Source: Larix kaempferi (Eukaryota > Streptophyta > Pinopsida > Pinales > Pinaceae). From it: a stretch of DNA of 64,000 nucleotides. The notes under the pieces are model-generated. The model was not told the origin of the DNA. It made no database searches and saw nothing but the letters and a program-made list of their open reading frames with translations. The position numbers and the translations under genes were made by a program. The DNA is taken from assembly GCA_027924585.1 (NCBI GenBank), contig BSBM01000261.1, positions 4,109,501 through 4,173,500 of the forward strand. Direction: 5' to 3'. Positions 34,731 to 46,654 of this stretch are shown piece by piece; the stretch's first letter is position 1; each line of letters opens with the position of its first letter.

Positions 34731-35022
34731 AATACATCATAATTCAAACACACAAGTCACTGTAAATGAACGAATCATCGAAATAGATCCACATGTAAAT
34801 AACCACATATAAAATGTTTATTCTGAATTCATATAATAAGATATGTCTAAAGACAAAATTGGGGATCTCGTCCCATACAAAATTTGGCCCTTTGGCCTAC
34901 ATATCGTGTACATGCTGCTAAAAAATAAATACTACTATCTAAGGAGACTAATCATCATCCTCGCACTGCTCGTGGTAACATACCATGGCTCTAGACACCT
35001 TGCAAAGGAGCTGGCCGATGCA
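34731..35022. other. Spacer between RNase H and the antisense gene
   Basis: This is AT-rich noncoding DNA. On the minus strand the antisense reading frame stays open past its TAG at 35023-35025 to about 34955, so the true end of the antisense protein could lie in this interval. Confidence 0.35.
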
Positions 35023-35237
35023 CTAGGGTACACCCACGGTATGTCGCTGGAGATGAAGAGGGATGTCATCCATCCTCATAGCAAGAACTTCGAAATTCAA
35101 ACCCTCAAGATTTCGCTCTACATCGCGGATACCTCCTTCTTCATCTTCCTTGTCGTCCTCCTCCTCAGCAACAACCTGATGCTGGACCCCACCACGGTGC
35201 AATGGCGAGTAACTCACCGACCTCCTTGGTCCACGAT

Positions 35238-35347
35238 CTGCGGCATGCACATGAACATACATCAGATCTTTCTACACATTAAAAAATCACTAAAAATTAC
35301 ATATATTAAAAATATTAAAGAAAAACACATTCGTGAAGGTCATATAC
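35238..35347 (-). other. Predicted intron 2 of the antisense gene
   Basis: The minus strand reads CAG|GTATATG at the donor and CATGCCGCAG|AT at the acceptor, 110 nt, AT-rich. Exon B ends after codon position 1, and exon C starts with the two bases that complete a GAT codon and keep the frame open. Confidence 0.6.
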
Positions 35348-36222
35348 CTGAGTTGTCCTAATCATCATCCTCAGGCATTGCCAAGTCGATGTCCTCACGA
35401 AAGTCCACCCCTTCGTAGGAGAAGTCCTCTATCATGATAATCTACTCCTCGAGCCACGAGAAGAAGTCTTCGCCAAATGCTAAGACTTGTGGCCCACCGA
35501 GCCGACCCGCGTAATCACTCCATCGCCCCATCCGAGGCTCAGTCACAGGGCGAATAGGCATGGACACTTGAGGACGTAACAATGGCACCCTATCTAGGAA
35601 GAAGGTGACCAGGATACTCTCATACCCAAATTGACGAGTGTCCCCATTTCTGCACTTGGTAACCTGTTCCTTGAGGTTGGTTAAGACCCCCTCACACCAG
35701 TTAAACAGAGTTGGTGCCATGCACTCTACGACAAGAGTCATTTTCCCTCGGGTTGCATGGTGAGGACCCACACTACCCACTGCTCGTGTTATGGCGAACA
35801 ATATGGTTCTCATTGGAAGCTCTATCACATCCTTGATGGCCACTTTCCCACTTTTATTTGAAGAACCCTGTCTATAGTAACGTACAATCAAGTAATTTGT
35901 ACTCTCTTCTGAAGCCCTATGTCCAGACAGGTTGACCCTTGCCCCTCTCTTGGAGAGGCCTGTGAGGAAGTAGTTATCCTTGAGCTCGATCTCAAGGGTA
36001 TGCTCCCCGATGCGGAAATCCTGAATGTCACTTTCCCATAACTGTATAATGTGATTCAGAAGCTTTCCTTGCTTCCGAATTCCCTTGGTATTGAAAAATT
36101 TAAGTAACCCACATGCCTACAGCGCATTCAATGTCATTTGGTCATTTGCATCCAATTGATCATCATTCTCGTGTTCCCTCTCTTTCCAATCCACCGTCTT
36201 GCCTCAAATGAGATGCAAACTC

Positions 36223-36545
36223 CTGTTAAAATCCAAACAAAGCATTCATGAGAAGTTGGAAAGCTGATTTTGTGCCAAACATGAGGAAACAACTAATTTT
36301 TTTTTCTCATTTTTCACGATTTTTGCGCCTGGGCATTTTCGGGCTGCGTGAAAACTGTAAATTTCTGCGCCCCTATCAAAGACCACAATGTGATAATCTA
36401 GGAATTTCCGTGCTTCCTAACGGAGGGAGGCCGTGAAAATTCCAGACGCAAAAAAGTTGCCCTAGAGGCTCCTCAAAAAATTAAAAATTGACATGAAATC
36501 AACAAATAAAAACCTAAAATGAAAGTGAAGTCCGAGAGCTCTTAC
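36223..36545 (-). other. Predicted intron 1 of the antisense gene
   Basis: The minus strand reads CCAA|GTAAGAG at the donor and GATTTTAACAG|GAG at the acceptor, 323 nt. The donor is close to consensus. Two carried bases plus the first G of exon B make one codon, so the frame is preserved. Confidence 0.6.
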
Positions 36546-36679
36546 TTGGTGCAGATGGCTGTCAGAATGGTGCCTTGGATCTCTGGATATGGTCACTTGA
36601 AGATTTTCCCTCCAATAGGTAAAACTCCCTCTATAAGTGAAAATGTCCAAGTTAAAATGGTAACTTCCTCTTTTACCTC

Positions 36680-38683
36680 TTATTTATATAAGTTACATGG
36701 CTATTTTTGCTCATTATTTTATTATAAATATCTTTTAGGTCAAATTTTTCACATTACTAATATCCTTTTCCGAGGTTTCATAAACCATTTTTGACAGGGT
36801 CTCTATGCATTGTTCACACTAGCGATATATCACTGTTTTGACCTTCATTTGAGCTGACTTTATCTTTTTCGTGCTCTGGATTAAAATCTGAAAAAGATTC
36901 CAAGTGCCTTTTCACACCCGTCTCGTGCTTGTTAAAATTAAGTAAACGGGGTCGAGCTTAGTCGAATTTACTCGTACTCGTAAAACGATGAGGAAAGTAT
37001 CATTTTGGTTTATTTTATTCTTTTTTCGGACCGAAATGATTAAAAAATTATGAAAAAGACCACTGGAGTTCTCTTTAAGCTCTTTTCGGACTCCCTCGTT
37101 GCAAAAAGATTGCCAAGTGCACTTGTCTCTTTCACACTTATAAAAGTATTCGAAAGGACGTCTATTCGGTGATAGGTTACCCCTTTTTCGACCCGTCTAG
37201 ACTATTTACGAGAAAGGAATACTTTAGTCAATCTCTGACTGGGAGAGTTCTCTTAGGATTTGTTTTACACTTTTTCGGGACTGGGAGACTAAAATTACAA
37301 AAAAGTACATTTTGGAGCCTTCTTTAAGTTTTTTAGACTCTCTAAATATGAAAAACTGCCGAGTTTTTCCTTCTTTGGACTTGTTAAAATTTAACATCGA
37401 AGGGCCCACCTTTGGGACGGACCCCTCATTTCTCAGGTTCGTAAAACATGTGAGATCAGACTCATCTATGAGATGAGCTATACCGAGCATCTATTATCCT
37501 CTTCAAGCTCGTAAAACAACAAAGAGGTACTCGTCCACCATGTCGGGGGAAAAATGGGAAATGAGTCAAGTTTACCTTATTGGCAGCTTGTCGGTCGTCA
37601 CCTTTGAACATGGCATGCATCTGTCCCTTGTCTTCTTTTGGGTATTCATCTTTTCCTATTGAGTTATGATCATAGTCTCGAGTCGTCTCTTTGGCCATGA
37701 GTCCGCTCGTCGTGTGGTTGTTCTCTGCCATCTATAATCCCTGCTACCAAGCTCTGCTTCATGTCGTTACATGTTCAAAGGGTCTGCGTTGTTCCGAGTC
37801 ATCCATTATGCCAATATTCCATTGTGTTAGTACATGTCCTTTTGTTCCATTGTTACACACTTCTCTCATTCCAGTTTCGTGTTGATGATGTGGGATTCAT
37901 TATGGCCCACCTTTGACGAGTCTGTTCCCGTTGACATCAAATCACTATCCAGGAAACGGGCTTAGGAATCAACCATAAGTACCTTGGTGCCTGCATGCCT
38001 CAATGGCAGGTTTCCTCATGTTCGACAGTAGGTTTTCATCATTGACCTCTGATCGAATAATCTCACGAGTGCTTGACATCAACTCATCTATTCGCATTTC
38101 ATTGAGATGTACTAAGGATACCTTGTGGATCATTGTCATCATTGGTAATTTCCCTCGCATTTGTTAACAGTTCACATCATTGATCGGTAATCAAATGGTT
38201 TCTACCATGTTCGACTTCAACTTCTTGTAATCGCATGGTTAGATTCATATCATTTTGAGATTGGGTGGAAGACCCTGGACACATTTCGATATTGATTACA
38301 TCTAGGTTGCGATGGCGACCATTGAACAGGTTTCCACATAATCATTACGTGGGTAAACTCATTGTTGTATTGCCACACAGATCCACTTATGTATTGGTCA
38401 TGGCTGTGTCATTATTGTATCATGGATCTACAATTGTTCACAATATCCATGATTTGTCTACAGTCTATCTCATCTCAGTACTCATAGATCTGCAATGTAT
38501 TGGTCGGCAGCCATGCTTTGAGTTAGTTGTTCCGAGCATTGGTATGCCCGCCTCGATGGTATTTTTGACATCTTGTTTCTGTTTCAGCTCCTTGTTGCTT
38601 CCCTCGATGCTATCTCCGTGAAATATTATTTGTAAAGTCTTTCGGCAATCAGTCTCTTCTGACCTCACACTTTAGGGGGCATC
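36680..38683 (+). mobile_element. Tat 3' noncoding region
   Basis: About 2 kb precedes the PPT. 36840-37500 has repeated blocks around TTTTTCGG and CTCGTAAAA that also occur at 41500-41900 and, inverted, at 11880-12300. 38000-38110 corresponds to the CACGTGCTCGACATCAACT block at 42412. No gene was seen on the plus strand. A PPT-like TTTAGGGGGCATC ends at 38683. Confidence 0.6.
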
Positions 38684-38951
38684 TGTTATACCAGTTACAC
38701 ATTGAGCCCTAGTGTCGCATCCTTATACCATGTGACCTAATGACACTTCTCCCTAATGATCATCATACATCACTAGTACCCTCCTTGGTCTCATCTGGAC
38801 ACCCAGGAGCAAAACCCATTGACTGAATGCCGAAGACATCAGCTTATCTACCACGTGTCACCAAATCTAACCCAATCTGCATATATTTTTGCGCTTTGCA
38901 CATTTTCTGGGTAGCGACAATTAGGGTTGTCGTGTTATGCTCCGACCCTGG
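38684..38951 (+). repeat. Truncated 3' LTR of the Tat element
   Basis: It starts TGTTATACCAGTTACACATTG and matches 23579-23850 closely. Homology stops at GACCCTGG (38951), so it is cut about 200 bp before the position where the 5' LTR has its TATA box. Confidence 0.8.
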
Positions 38952-40670
38952 TCCAAAGGATCTCCAAGGGGAGAGAACAAAGGAGATCCTCTCCCGAGAG
39001 GAGAGGAGGCAAAGGGATCTAAATTCTCTCTGAGGGGGGAGAATGAACTAAGAAAGGATCGACCTTTCTTGGAAGATCCTATCAAAGTGGCTTGGAGCGG
39101 CCCTGGGTAGAGTATCTCCCACATGAACCAAGGGGAAAATGTGGGTATACACCCCTTGAGAGAGGGGAAAGGCCTTGCAGTCTCCAAGACTGCCTTAGGT
39201 GCTTGTTTTGTTCCTTAATGGTGAAAGCTTAGTGTTAAGTGAGAGTGATGGGGGAAATAAACACAATTGATCAAATGCAAAAACATGCCAACCACAATAG
39301 ATGCAATATGGTGCAAAAGCAAGTGATATGTGCTATGTCGGTTTAGTGCAAGAGTCCATACATGTAGGTTCTTTTTAATTACGAGTTAGTGAACTTGTAT
39401 TTAAAAAGAAAATAAGTGTAAATTCCCTAAAAGACCTAACGCCCTTCCTCTCAAATGTAACTGAGCCTTCCAAAAGCACAATTGATGGTGACAATGGGAT
39501 CCACACACTAATTGACTAGTGAAGGTGTTATACCAGTAGTGGGGCTATGTTCCGAAAGGACTTGCAACACTTCCCAACGACAATATCTTTCTTCAGGAGT
39601 CAATTGCACTCACAATTTCTCCTTGGAAATATCCTAATTTTTTTCACTAAGATACCTTATGTCAAGTGTGGATAAGTGGTTCTGCCTGGGCGATATAGTG
39701 TTGCCTCCACAAAATGATGAGTGGATCTTGGGGAGGGCAGGTCAATTATACCTCGGATTTGACCTCCTTGGGCACGTCACACTTCTTATCTGGGTTTTCT
39801 TTTAACACTTGCTAGTAGCAAGATTTTGATAGTACCTTATAAGTCAACAATGCTATGTTTCAAAAACCTACTAAAACTAGATTGGTGCGCATTAATGGAT
39901 GCCTAGCCCAATCAATCCTACCTAACTAAAATGTTGTTTTGTGATCTCATGTGGAGGATTTTAGTTGGTTGGAAATTTACAAAAGTTGATTTTAAGGGTC
40001 TAAATTCACTTAGTGAGTGTAAGTGAGGTATTTCACAATTCCCTTCCCTTTTGATTCACCAAGCTCAGAAGAATTGCGAGGTGAAGAGCATACTATGGAA
40101 TGAAAGAGGTTTTAGGTCCCTTAGTGTATGCAAACACATGTGAAGTAAGCAAATTGATTGTTTCAATTAACTAAAAGTGCCTAGAGTAAAATGCAAATGG
40201 AGATTTTAACTTTAACTCTAAAAGAAAATAATGGTGCTTGCAAAAACAAAGTGCTAATGAAGTAAATGTGTGCAATTGAAGTATTTCACACTTCTCACCC
40301 CTTTCTGATTCAACAAGCTCATAAGAATTGCAAGGTGAAGAGAATAATTGGGGAGATTAGAGTCTTTCGATCCTTGCTTGTGTGAAAAAGGTGGATTTTT
40401 ACACTACTTAGCCTAAAAATATGGAAAGTAAACAAAGAACATGCAATGTCTTGAATATTAGTGACATCAATGAGTCCCGTTGGAAGCCTCAAGGTTGGTT
40501 ACCTAAGTAGTTTTCGAGAGAGAAGGACTCTTTACTCCCTAATCTTAGTCTAGGTGGGATAATTACTATAGAAAAATGTAACTATTGCAAGTTAATTACT
40601 TCTAGTTCATTAGTGAGCAGCCATTGGGGCTGCAAGATTGTGAAAAATTGATAAAAAGCAAATGAAACGA
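38952..40670 (-). mobile_element. Minus-strand Tat leader/LTR fragment
   Basis: The reverse complement contains the leader block ATTTTAGTTAGGTAGGA (about 39920-39945), matching 25868 and the reverse complement of 44965. Paired GAGATCCTCTCCC-like stretches near 38990 match the leader at 21166. No reading frame looks real. It joins an integrase fragment of opposite orientation near 40670. Confidence 0.45.
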
Positions 40671-40671
40671 G

Positions 40672-40939
40672 ACATCAATGCGCAAAAAGCAGATACAGGT
40701 GTGCAGGATCCCATTACGATGCGCAAGTTCTCCTGCGTACCTTCAAGAAAGGGGACCTAGTACTCATCTATGATCAAGTACATGACAAGATTGGGAAAGG
40801 GAAGTTTGAATCCATGTGGTAGGGCCCATATGTTGTTAAACATTATCTCGGCAAGGGGGCATACATACTGACCGATTCTGAAGGTGGCCTCTTAAACAAC
40901 CCCCGCAATGGGTTGCATCTCAAGAGATTTTATGCTTAA
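40672..40939 (+). pseudogene. Integrase C-terminal fragment of another Tat element
   Basis: The frame encodes FKKGDLVLIYDQVHDKIG (from 40742), then MW-stop-GPYVVKHYLGKGAY and a terminal NGLHLKRFYA ending at TAA 40937. It aligns with the C-terminus of the integrase at 34000-34186. TAG at 40820 interrupts it. Only the last ~85 codons remain, so the element was truncated at its 5' side. Confidence 0.75.
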
Positions 40940-43148
40940 TTTGATCGAACCCTTTGTTTGATGCAATATAGTTTTCACCTTTTTCATGATCATCGAACTT
41001 TTAATTGGGCCATTTTTGGGATCATCTCGATTTGCGTACCATCGCGTAAGTCACCTCGTATATGTATTTGTATGCTATATTCAAGTTCCAAATGCACATT
41101 CATGCCCGAGTATCCTTGTTTTGTGTACATACACAGGTTATGGTGTCGCTCCTCCTCTTTGGTGACGTCCACTCCTGCAGGTATAATCTCTTCACTGGAA
41201 TATAGGTCATATTATCCCCGATATTAGCTTATGCATTGATCCAGTTTCTCCTTTAAGCCTGTAGGATCGCCTCCCTATCCGAGTTAGTGGCCCAACCCAC
41301 CCACCATTGCATTCTCCCTTGCTCGGTAGTAGAGCCTACCTTACACGGCTGACCATTTTAGTACCGTGTGCATTCTGCACCCATGCCGTTCGTATTCCCA
41401 TAGGATCGAGAGTTCTTGTAGTTTGGAATCCAGAAAGGAAGCCAGATGCATTCCTTCACATTTTTACTCATTGGGCATTCACTATAAACAGAATCATATT
41501 ATGGAGTTTCCTTTAGGATTTTTTCTGACTCCTTCAAAAATGAAAAAAATTGTCGAGGAAACTTTCTTGCTTTCATGTTCATTAAATAATTTGAAAGCAC
41601 ATCCGTTCATTATGCCTTTTACCCCTTTTTCGGACCGGATGCACTAATTACGAAAAATGTATACTCTAGTCTCTTTTGAACATAAGAGTTATCCCCTATA
41701 TACTTTTATGATTTTTCGAGCATCGGAGATTAACTTTACTTTTATGGGGTTTTCTTTCTATTTTCAAACTCCTTAAAATTGAAAACAATGGTGAGAATTA
41801 ATTGTCTCGGGCTCGAAAAAAAACGATGGGACAATACCATGTCTAGCACACTTATATCCCTTCTTTGAGCTCATTAAATAATGAAGAAGGCTCAAATGGT
41901 GCTTCTCAGCACCCCTACAGATCGCATACAGTCCCTTATCACTGCAGCATTCCCGGTCACCTTTGTTTAGAGTATTCTATGATGAGTCACCCTTGGAGCC
42001 ATTTATAATCGCAAGATCAACTATTTCCCCTATGAGGCTACCCCATTGCAGTCATCTCCATTAGGACACCCCAACTATATTTACCTCCCCTGAGATCCGT
42101 TTCATATGCTGCCAGGTTATCCCTGCCGTCATATTCTAAAAAAAGGAAGTTTGAGTCCCATTACTCATGTGCCCTTGTATCCTGATTTAGTGTCTCAACC
42201 CCATGTCCTGTTACATTCACTCTATGGTTGTATCACTCACGCACCTGTCAAGGAACCATCATTGCCTTGGTAGTTGCAGGTCTCCCTTTATCGATGCCAA
42301 CACATCTATTCCATATGATAGACCTAGAGGTCCCTGTACCTTGGCCTCATAACCATTATTCTTGGACCACCTAAGGGGAGCCCTTAGTTCCCCTTAGGAT
42401 GGTTGTTTCTCACGTGCTCGACATCAACTACATCATCGTACCGTTGAGATTCATACAGGATATTGGTTCTTTCATTATTTGGTGAAAGGCCCCAGATGTC
42501 CCTTGACTCTAGCACATTGGTGAGTCTCTTTGGAACCCTTCCAATATTGCGTTCCATGGGATATTTGGGATACGTTGGTGACAATGTTTGGAATCTCTCT
42601 ATTTCCATGCTTCCTAATATATCCAATTTCAGATGCCATTCATTGTACCTCCAATATTCCGTCTCTCGGTTGTTTGAGTCCTTACAGTTGTTGGATACCT
42701 TCAGATCCAACAAAGCATCAAATATTGTGATACTGCATTCTTGGTGAATGCCATTGTTTCTGGTCTCAGTTCTTCAGATCTGCCATGGTTGGACCATGGT
42801 TACACTCCATATTTGAGTCCGTCTTGGACACTTATGATGTATAAAACAGTTATCCATGTATTGATCAAGCCCCCTTTGGGCCTAGTTCTATTTTTGTATA
42901 TTAAGACACTGATACGAGCATGGGGATGCCAACCTCATCCATATATTTGAGATTAAATGTACCTCATCCATTTTGAGCATGAGATTTGTAGGTTCATCCC
43001 TTGTATTCCCGACGAAGAATGTGCTCCACCCTCCAACACAATATTCATTCTCTATGCCACCGTCACACATATCCCTTGGAAAATAAAGATCTTATGACGT
43101 ATGCTGGCCATACAATGAGATCCTGCCCTCACATATCAGGAGGCAAAC
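40940..43148 (+). mobile_element. Tat 3' noncoding region, plus strand
   Basis: 40975-41140 matches the reverse complement of 8873-9050. 42300-43148 is the reverse complement of the 10495-11345 type region. It leads into an LTR at 43149. No second RNase H is recognisable after the integrase in this copy. No gene was seen. Confidence 0.6.
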
Positions 43149-44150
43149 TGTTAACACCAAAAAATTGTCCACTTTGCTCATTCCCTAGCCACACCATATC
43201 CTTACATCATGAACACTTTCCATTTCCACCATTTTGACCTTCACATGTTTAAAATCCCAAAGTAGAAAATTAAATTGCCTCATAATTAATATTTTGGATA
43301 TTTCCTCTTTCCACAAAAGAGGGAATTTGGCACATTCCTTAAAAATGGGAAAAAGAGAAAAATACCCTAAAATAAGAAAATTCCCAAAACGTCAAAAAGG
43401 AAGCGGGAAAAGATAAAATTGCATAAAAAAGGGGAAAACGTAATGCCTATCCAAATACAGGTGGTCACCAAATACCAAGGGCCACCAAAACCATCAATCG
43501 TTTTTCCACCAAATACCATAGGCCAGAAAAACCATCAACCATTTTTCCTATATATTGAAGATGAAGGTCCCTCATTTCATTTAACCTTTCTCCATACATT
43601 TCATATTCCGTTACTCTGCCGAAATTTCCATCGAAACCTTGAATCCCCTTTTGAGCATTCTATTTCCACCGTTATTGGGGATTTTGCACCGTGTGACATG
43701 TAGTTGGAGAACATTGGGTTTCCAGGAGACCACGAGCACTCTACTTCAGAAGGCCATAAGGGCCCCTTTCCATTGCTATTCTGAGGTATTCCTTGTTCCA
43801 TGTATAGCCCATTTATATAATACAAAAATCCATTCTTTCATTTACATGTTTGTTGAAGAATGTTTGCAAATGTTAGCTTAGATTTATTTCATGCACATGT
43901 TTAGTTAGCTTCTATTTTTGTCATTTATTTTACATATTTTACATCCCTCTTGAAACTCTCCTTTGGTTTACATAAACCTTATTAGGTTCCTTTTGGCATG
44001 TTTTGGTGTGAAAACACTAGCAACACTATGCATTGGACTAGCGACACTAAGAGAGGATGGCAATCCGGGTTGTGAGGAGATTGAATTTGAGTATCCTGAA
44101 GGGGAACTATGAGGGATGAAGGTTGTTCAGTTATCACGCGTTGATGTGGA
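43149..44150 (+). repeat. Plus-strand Tat-type 3' LTR
   Basis: It begins TGTTAACACCAAAAAATTG, the same start as the minus-strand LTRs at 2874 and 10494. A TATA-like CCTATATATTG is at 43549. The end was not defined; minus-strand Tat leader sequence is recognisable beyond about 44180. Confidence 0.55.
43549..43555 (+). promoter_or_regulatory. TATA box of the 43149 LTR
   Basis: CCTATATATTGAAG lies 400 bp into the LTR, a spacing similar to the other LTRs of this family. Confidence 0.4.
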
Positions 44151-44179
44151 CTGATGGTTCAATTGTATATTCTCTAAAG

Positions 44180-45289
44180 GGGGGGTATCCTTGAGGGAGA
44201 TATTACCTCGGAGGAGCAATGGTGGCACAATCTAAGACTACTTATCCAACAAGATAGATCTAAAATAAGGCTAATGAAAGAAATGATGAAGTCAATAATA
44301 TCAACTCTAAATAAGATGCTAAATCAGGTAACGAGTGCAGTTTGGGTGTAACAAGTCATATAATATAGAAAAGACTCACTGTCTTTAAAGGAAGAACTAC
44401 AAAAATAAAAATAATGTGAAAAATAAATCTTCCTCAAATATTTCTCAAATAGAGGGCTACCAAATCCACTGTCGAGAAAGAATTAGGTAGCTAAATAGGG
44501 GTCTTCTAAACACAAAATTGGACGGGGTATCAATCCCACCAAGTATGTGAGTGAAGGTTCAAATGTGATAGTTATAAAGAAAGTCATTGGGAGCATCTCT
44601 AGTTGACCAATTTCTATCTTCCCCAAGTTCCCTCCCACATTCGAAAGCCACCTATGGGTAATATTCCTAATAGAATGGATACCAGGCTACTTCATTCTAA
44701 GACACATCTAGAAGGTTTCCTACACCTTCAACTAAAATGCAAGATCTAGATGATCTTTGGTACTAAAAGGGAAAGGTTCCTAGTTAGTCCTCCAGTTCCG
44801 GTCTCGACACATACCACCCAAAAAGGATATGCCTGCTAATATAATGGTTTAGATTGTGCTCTGTACAAGAGGATTTTAGCTCCCTGAAAGTCAACCACTA
44901 TGTTTTAGATGTATAGTGATTATGGGGAATAATTTAGATTCCTATCCACAATGTCCTAACCTAACTAAAATATTTTTTGGCCCTCAAGTGAGGGAATTTA
45001 ATGTGTTAGATTAGAGGTTACTTTTAAAGCTCCACTTGGGGTCATGAACCAAGTAATGTTTGATTTAGCGTGTGAAATGTGTGTGCACAAGTGGTCTGAA
45101 TATCTAAACCAAATAGGAAAAATATGAAACCAGAATCGACCAAAATTCACAAAAATAGTGTTTTTAAATTAAGTGACTATTTTTGAAGGGAAATTCATGA
45201 CTAGGGTCATTGATTTCATTAGTAAACTTGTTATCGGGACCCAAAACAATGAAAGAACAAAAGAAAAATGCATAGTTGTAGCAAAATCA
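44180..45289 (-). mobile_element. Minus-strand Tat leader fragment
   Basis: On the minus strand the block around 44995-44930 reads TAGTTAGGTTAGGACATTGTGG and then GAATCTAAATTATTCCCC, the leader block also seen at 21044 and 25870. No reading frame was seen. Confidence 0.5.
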
Positions 45290-46654
45290 TGAGGGTTTCC
45301 ACCTATGATGCTTAAGAACATACTAAATATGACAAACAACAAGCAAACACAACCAAATCGAACTCCTGACCAGAAGAGCCCCTCTCCTATGTGCTGTGAT
45401 ATTGGTCAGTATGACACTAACCAAATCAGATCAGACAACACTCCATATGTCAGATCTACTCTGGTTGGCATGATGGAAGCTATAGATCTCCATGTAGGTG
45501 AAACTGAAGTTGGTGAGCCAATCCCTACCTTAGCATTGTTTCCTAGCCCGAGCTCCCTGCACCATTCCTAGATGTGATCCCAATTCCTACCATTCTTTCC
45601 AAGTGTTCACTACTCTAGATGATAGTATTAGATTGATGAGGTTCCAGAACGAGGACTCATCGCCAAAGAGAGGGGAAGACTTGATAGGAGGAATACTAAG
45701 TGAAGAATTATTGGTAGGTTTTCATTCTCCTTTCGACCCCTCTCCTTAGCCTACTAGAGTTGAAGCTAAGAAACAAACCCTGGACTCAACAAAAAGGAGG
45801 TGCATGGTGATTAAGTAGATTCCCATAAGACTTTTGTTAATGGTCATCGAAGACATTAAAGTGTCAAGCATCATATACCTCCCCCAAAAAACAATTCTAG
45901 GTCATTTTTATGGGATCAAAATATTTGAGGCTTCGTTGAAAGGGTGGATAAAGGATTCCTCGGAACCCATTTTGGGTTACAGACCATGTTTTTACATGTT
46001 ATCCCAAAGTTGGATGGGAATGAAATTCCATTTGGAAGAAGAAGCGATTCATATTATGCATGGGAGGTGGCTATGGGGATCCAAATGGTTAACCTTAAAA
46101 TTTTGACACCCATGCTTTGACCCACAGAAGGAAACATTGAAAGGAATCCCCATTTGGGTCAAGATTCCAACATTACCAATGGAATTCAGATAGATGACAT
46201 CCTACGAGCTATTGGCAATCTGGTTGGTCAAACGTTGATGATATACCAGACCTACAAATACACCGTAAGATGCTCAATGGCCAAATTTTTTTTCTTGATC
46301 AGTTTGGCATAGGGTTTAGCTAACTGTGTGGAGCTCGTGATCGGGGAGATGGTCTACTCCCAGGAGTTGTATTATTGTAACATTTATTTTCAATTTAAAT
46401 ACCACCATAAATATGTCGACATCTTGGAAGACTGCTCTATTCCTTTCCACAGAAAATTTTGGAAGCAAAGGGGTGATGACATTCTTCATCTGGATTTTGG
46501 GTCCTCCCCCCAAAACTCGCCTCCCTTTTTAAATTATCCTTCTTGCGAAATTTGAGAAGAAAATATATGTGGAAGCAGTCGATCTTGATTGCAGTCTCCC
46601 AAGAATTCATCAGAGATACCAGCATGTTATTAATCCTTTTCCAGTCAATCCAAC
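45290..46654 (+). pseudogene. LINE (L1-type) ORF1, 5' part
   Basis: A degraded ORF1 starts around ATG 45305 and is interrupted by shifts. 45834-46300 resembles DUF4283, the N-terminal RNA-binding-like domain of plant LINE ORF1: GRWLWGSKWLTLKF, then GIPIWVKIPTLPMEF, then (after a shift near 46175) DDILRAIGNLVGQTL. The last codons (near 46640, NPFPVNP) continue in frame at 52836, showing that the element at 46655-52830 inserted into this ORF. Function in life: ORF1 coats LINE RNA for target-primed reverse transcription. Confidence 0.6.

Larger units (their letters stand above)
35023..36679 (-). pseudogene. Antisense three-exon gene embedded in the Tat element
   Basis: Three minus-strand coding segments join in frame across two GT-AG introns. 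Exon A is 36679-36546 (start not found), intron 1 is 36545-36223, exon B is 36222-35348, intron 2 is 35347-35238 and exon C is 35237-35023. Phases are 2 and 1, and both join without a shift, giving ~408 codons. Stops at 36595 (TGA), 36206 (TGA), 36119 (TAG), 35444 (TAG) and 35360 (TAG) all fit CGA or CAG changes. Motifs include DNYFLTGLSKRG and MRTILFAITRAVGSVGPHH in exon B; exon C has the acidic run EEEDDKEDEEGG. It resembles antisense accessory ORFs reported in Tat-type elements, and the YFLTGLS-RG segment is faintly like plant mobile-domain proteins. I do not recognise the family. Confidence 0.6.
23579..38951 (+). mobile_element. Tat-type Ty3/gypsy retrotransposon, near full length
   Basis: The left LTR starts at 23579 (TGTTATACC) and the same sequence recurs at 38684 after a PPT. 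Between lie a leader, gag, protease, RT with degenerate RNase H, integrase, a second RNase H, an antisense gene and a long 3' noncoding region. The order gag-PR-RT-RH-INT and the extra RNase H place it in the Tat/Ogre branch of plant Ty3/gypsy elements. The right LTR is cut at ~38951, so no target duplication can be checked. Many stops and several frameshifts make it inactive. Confidence 0.8.
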
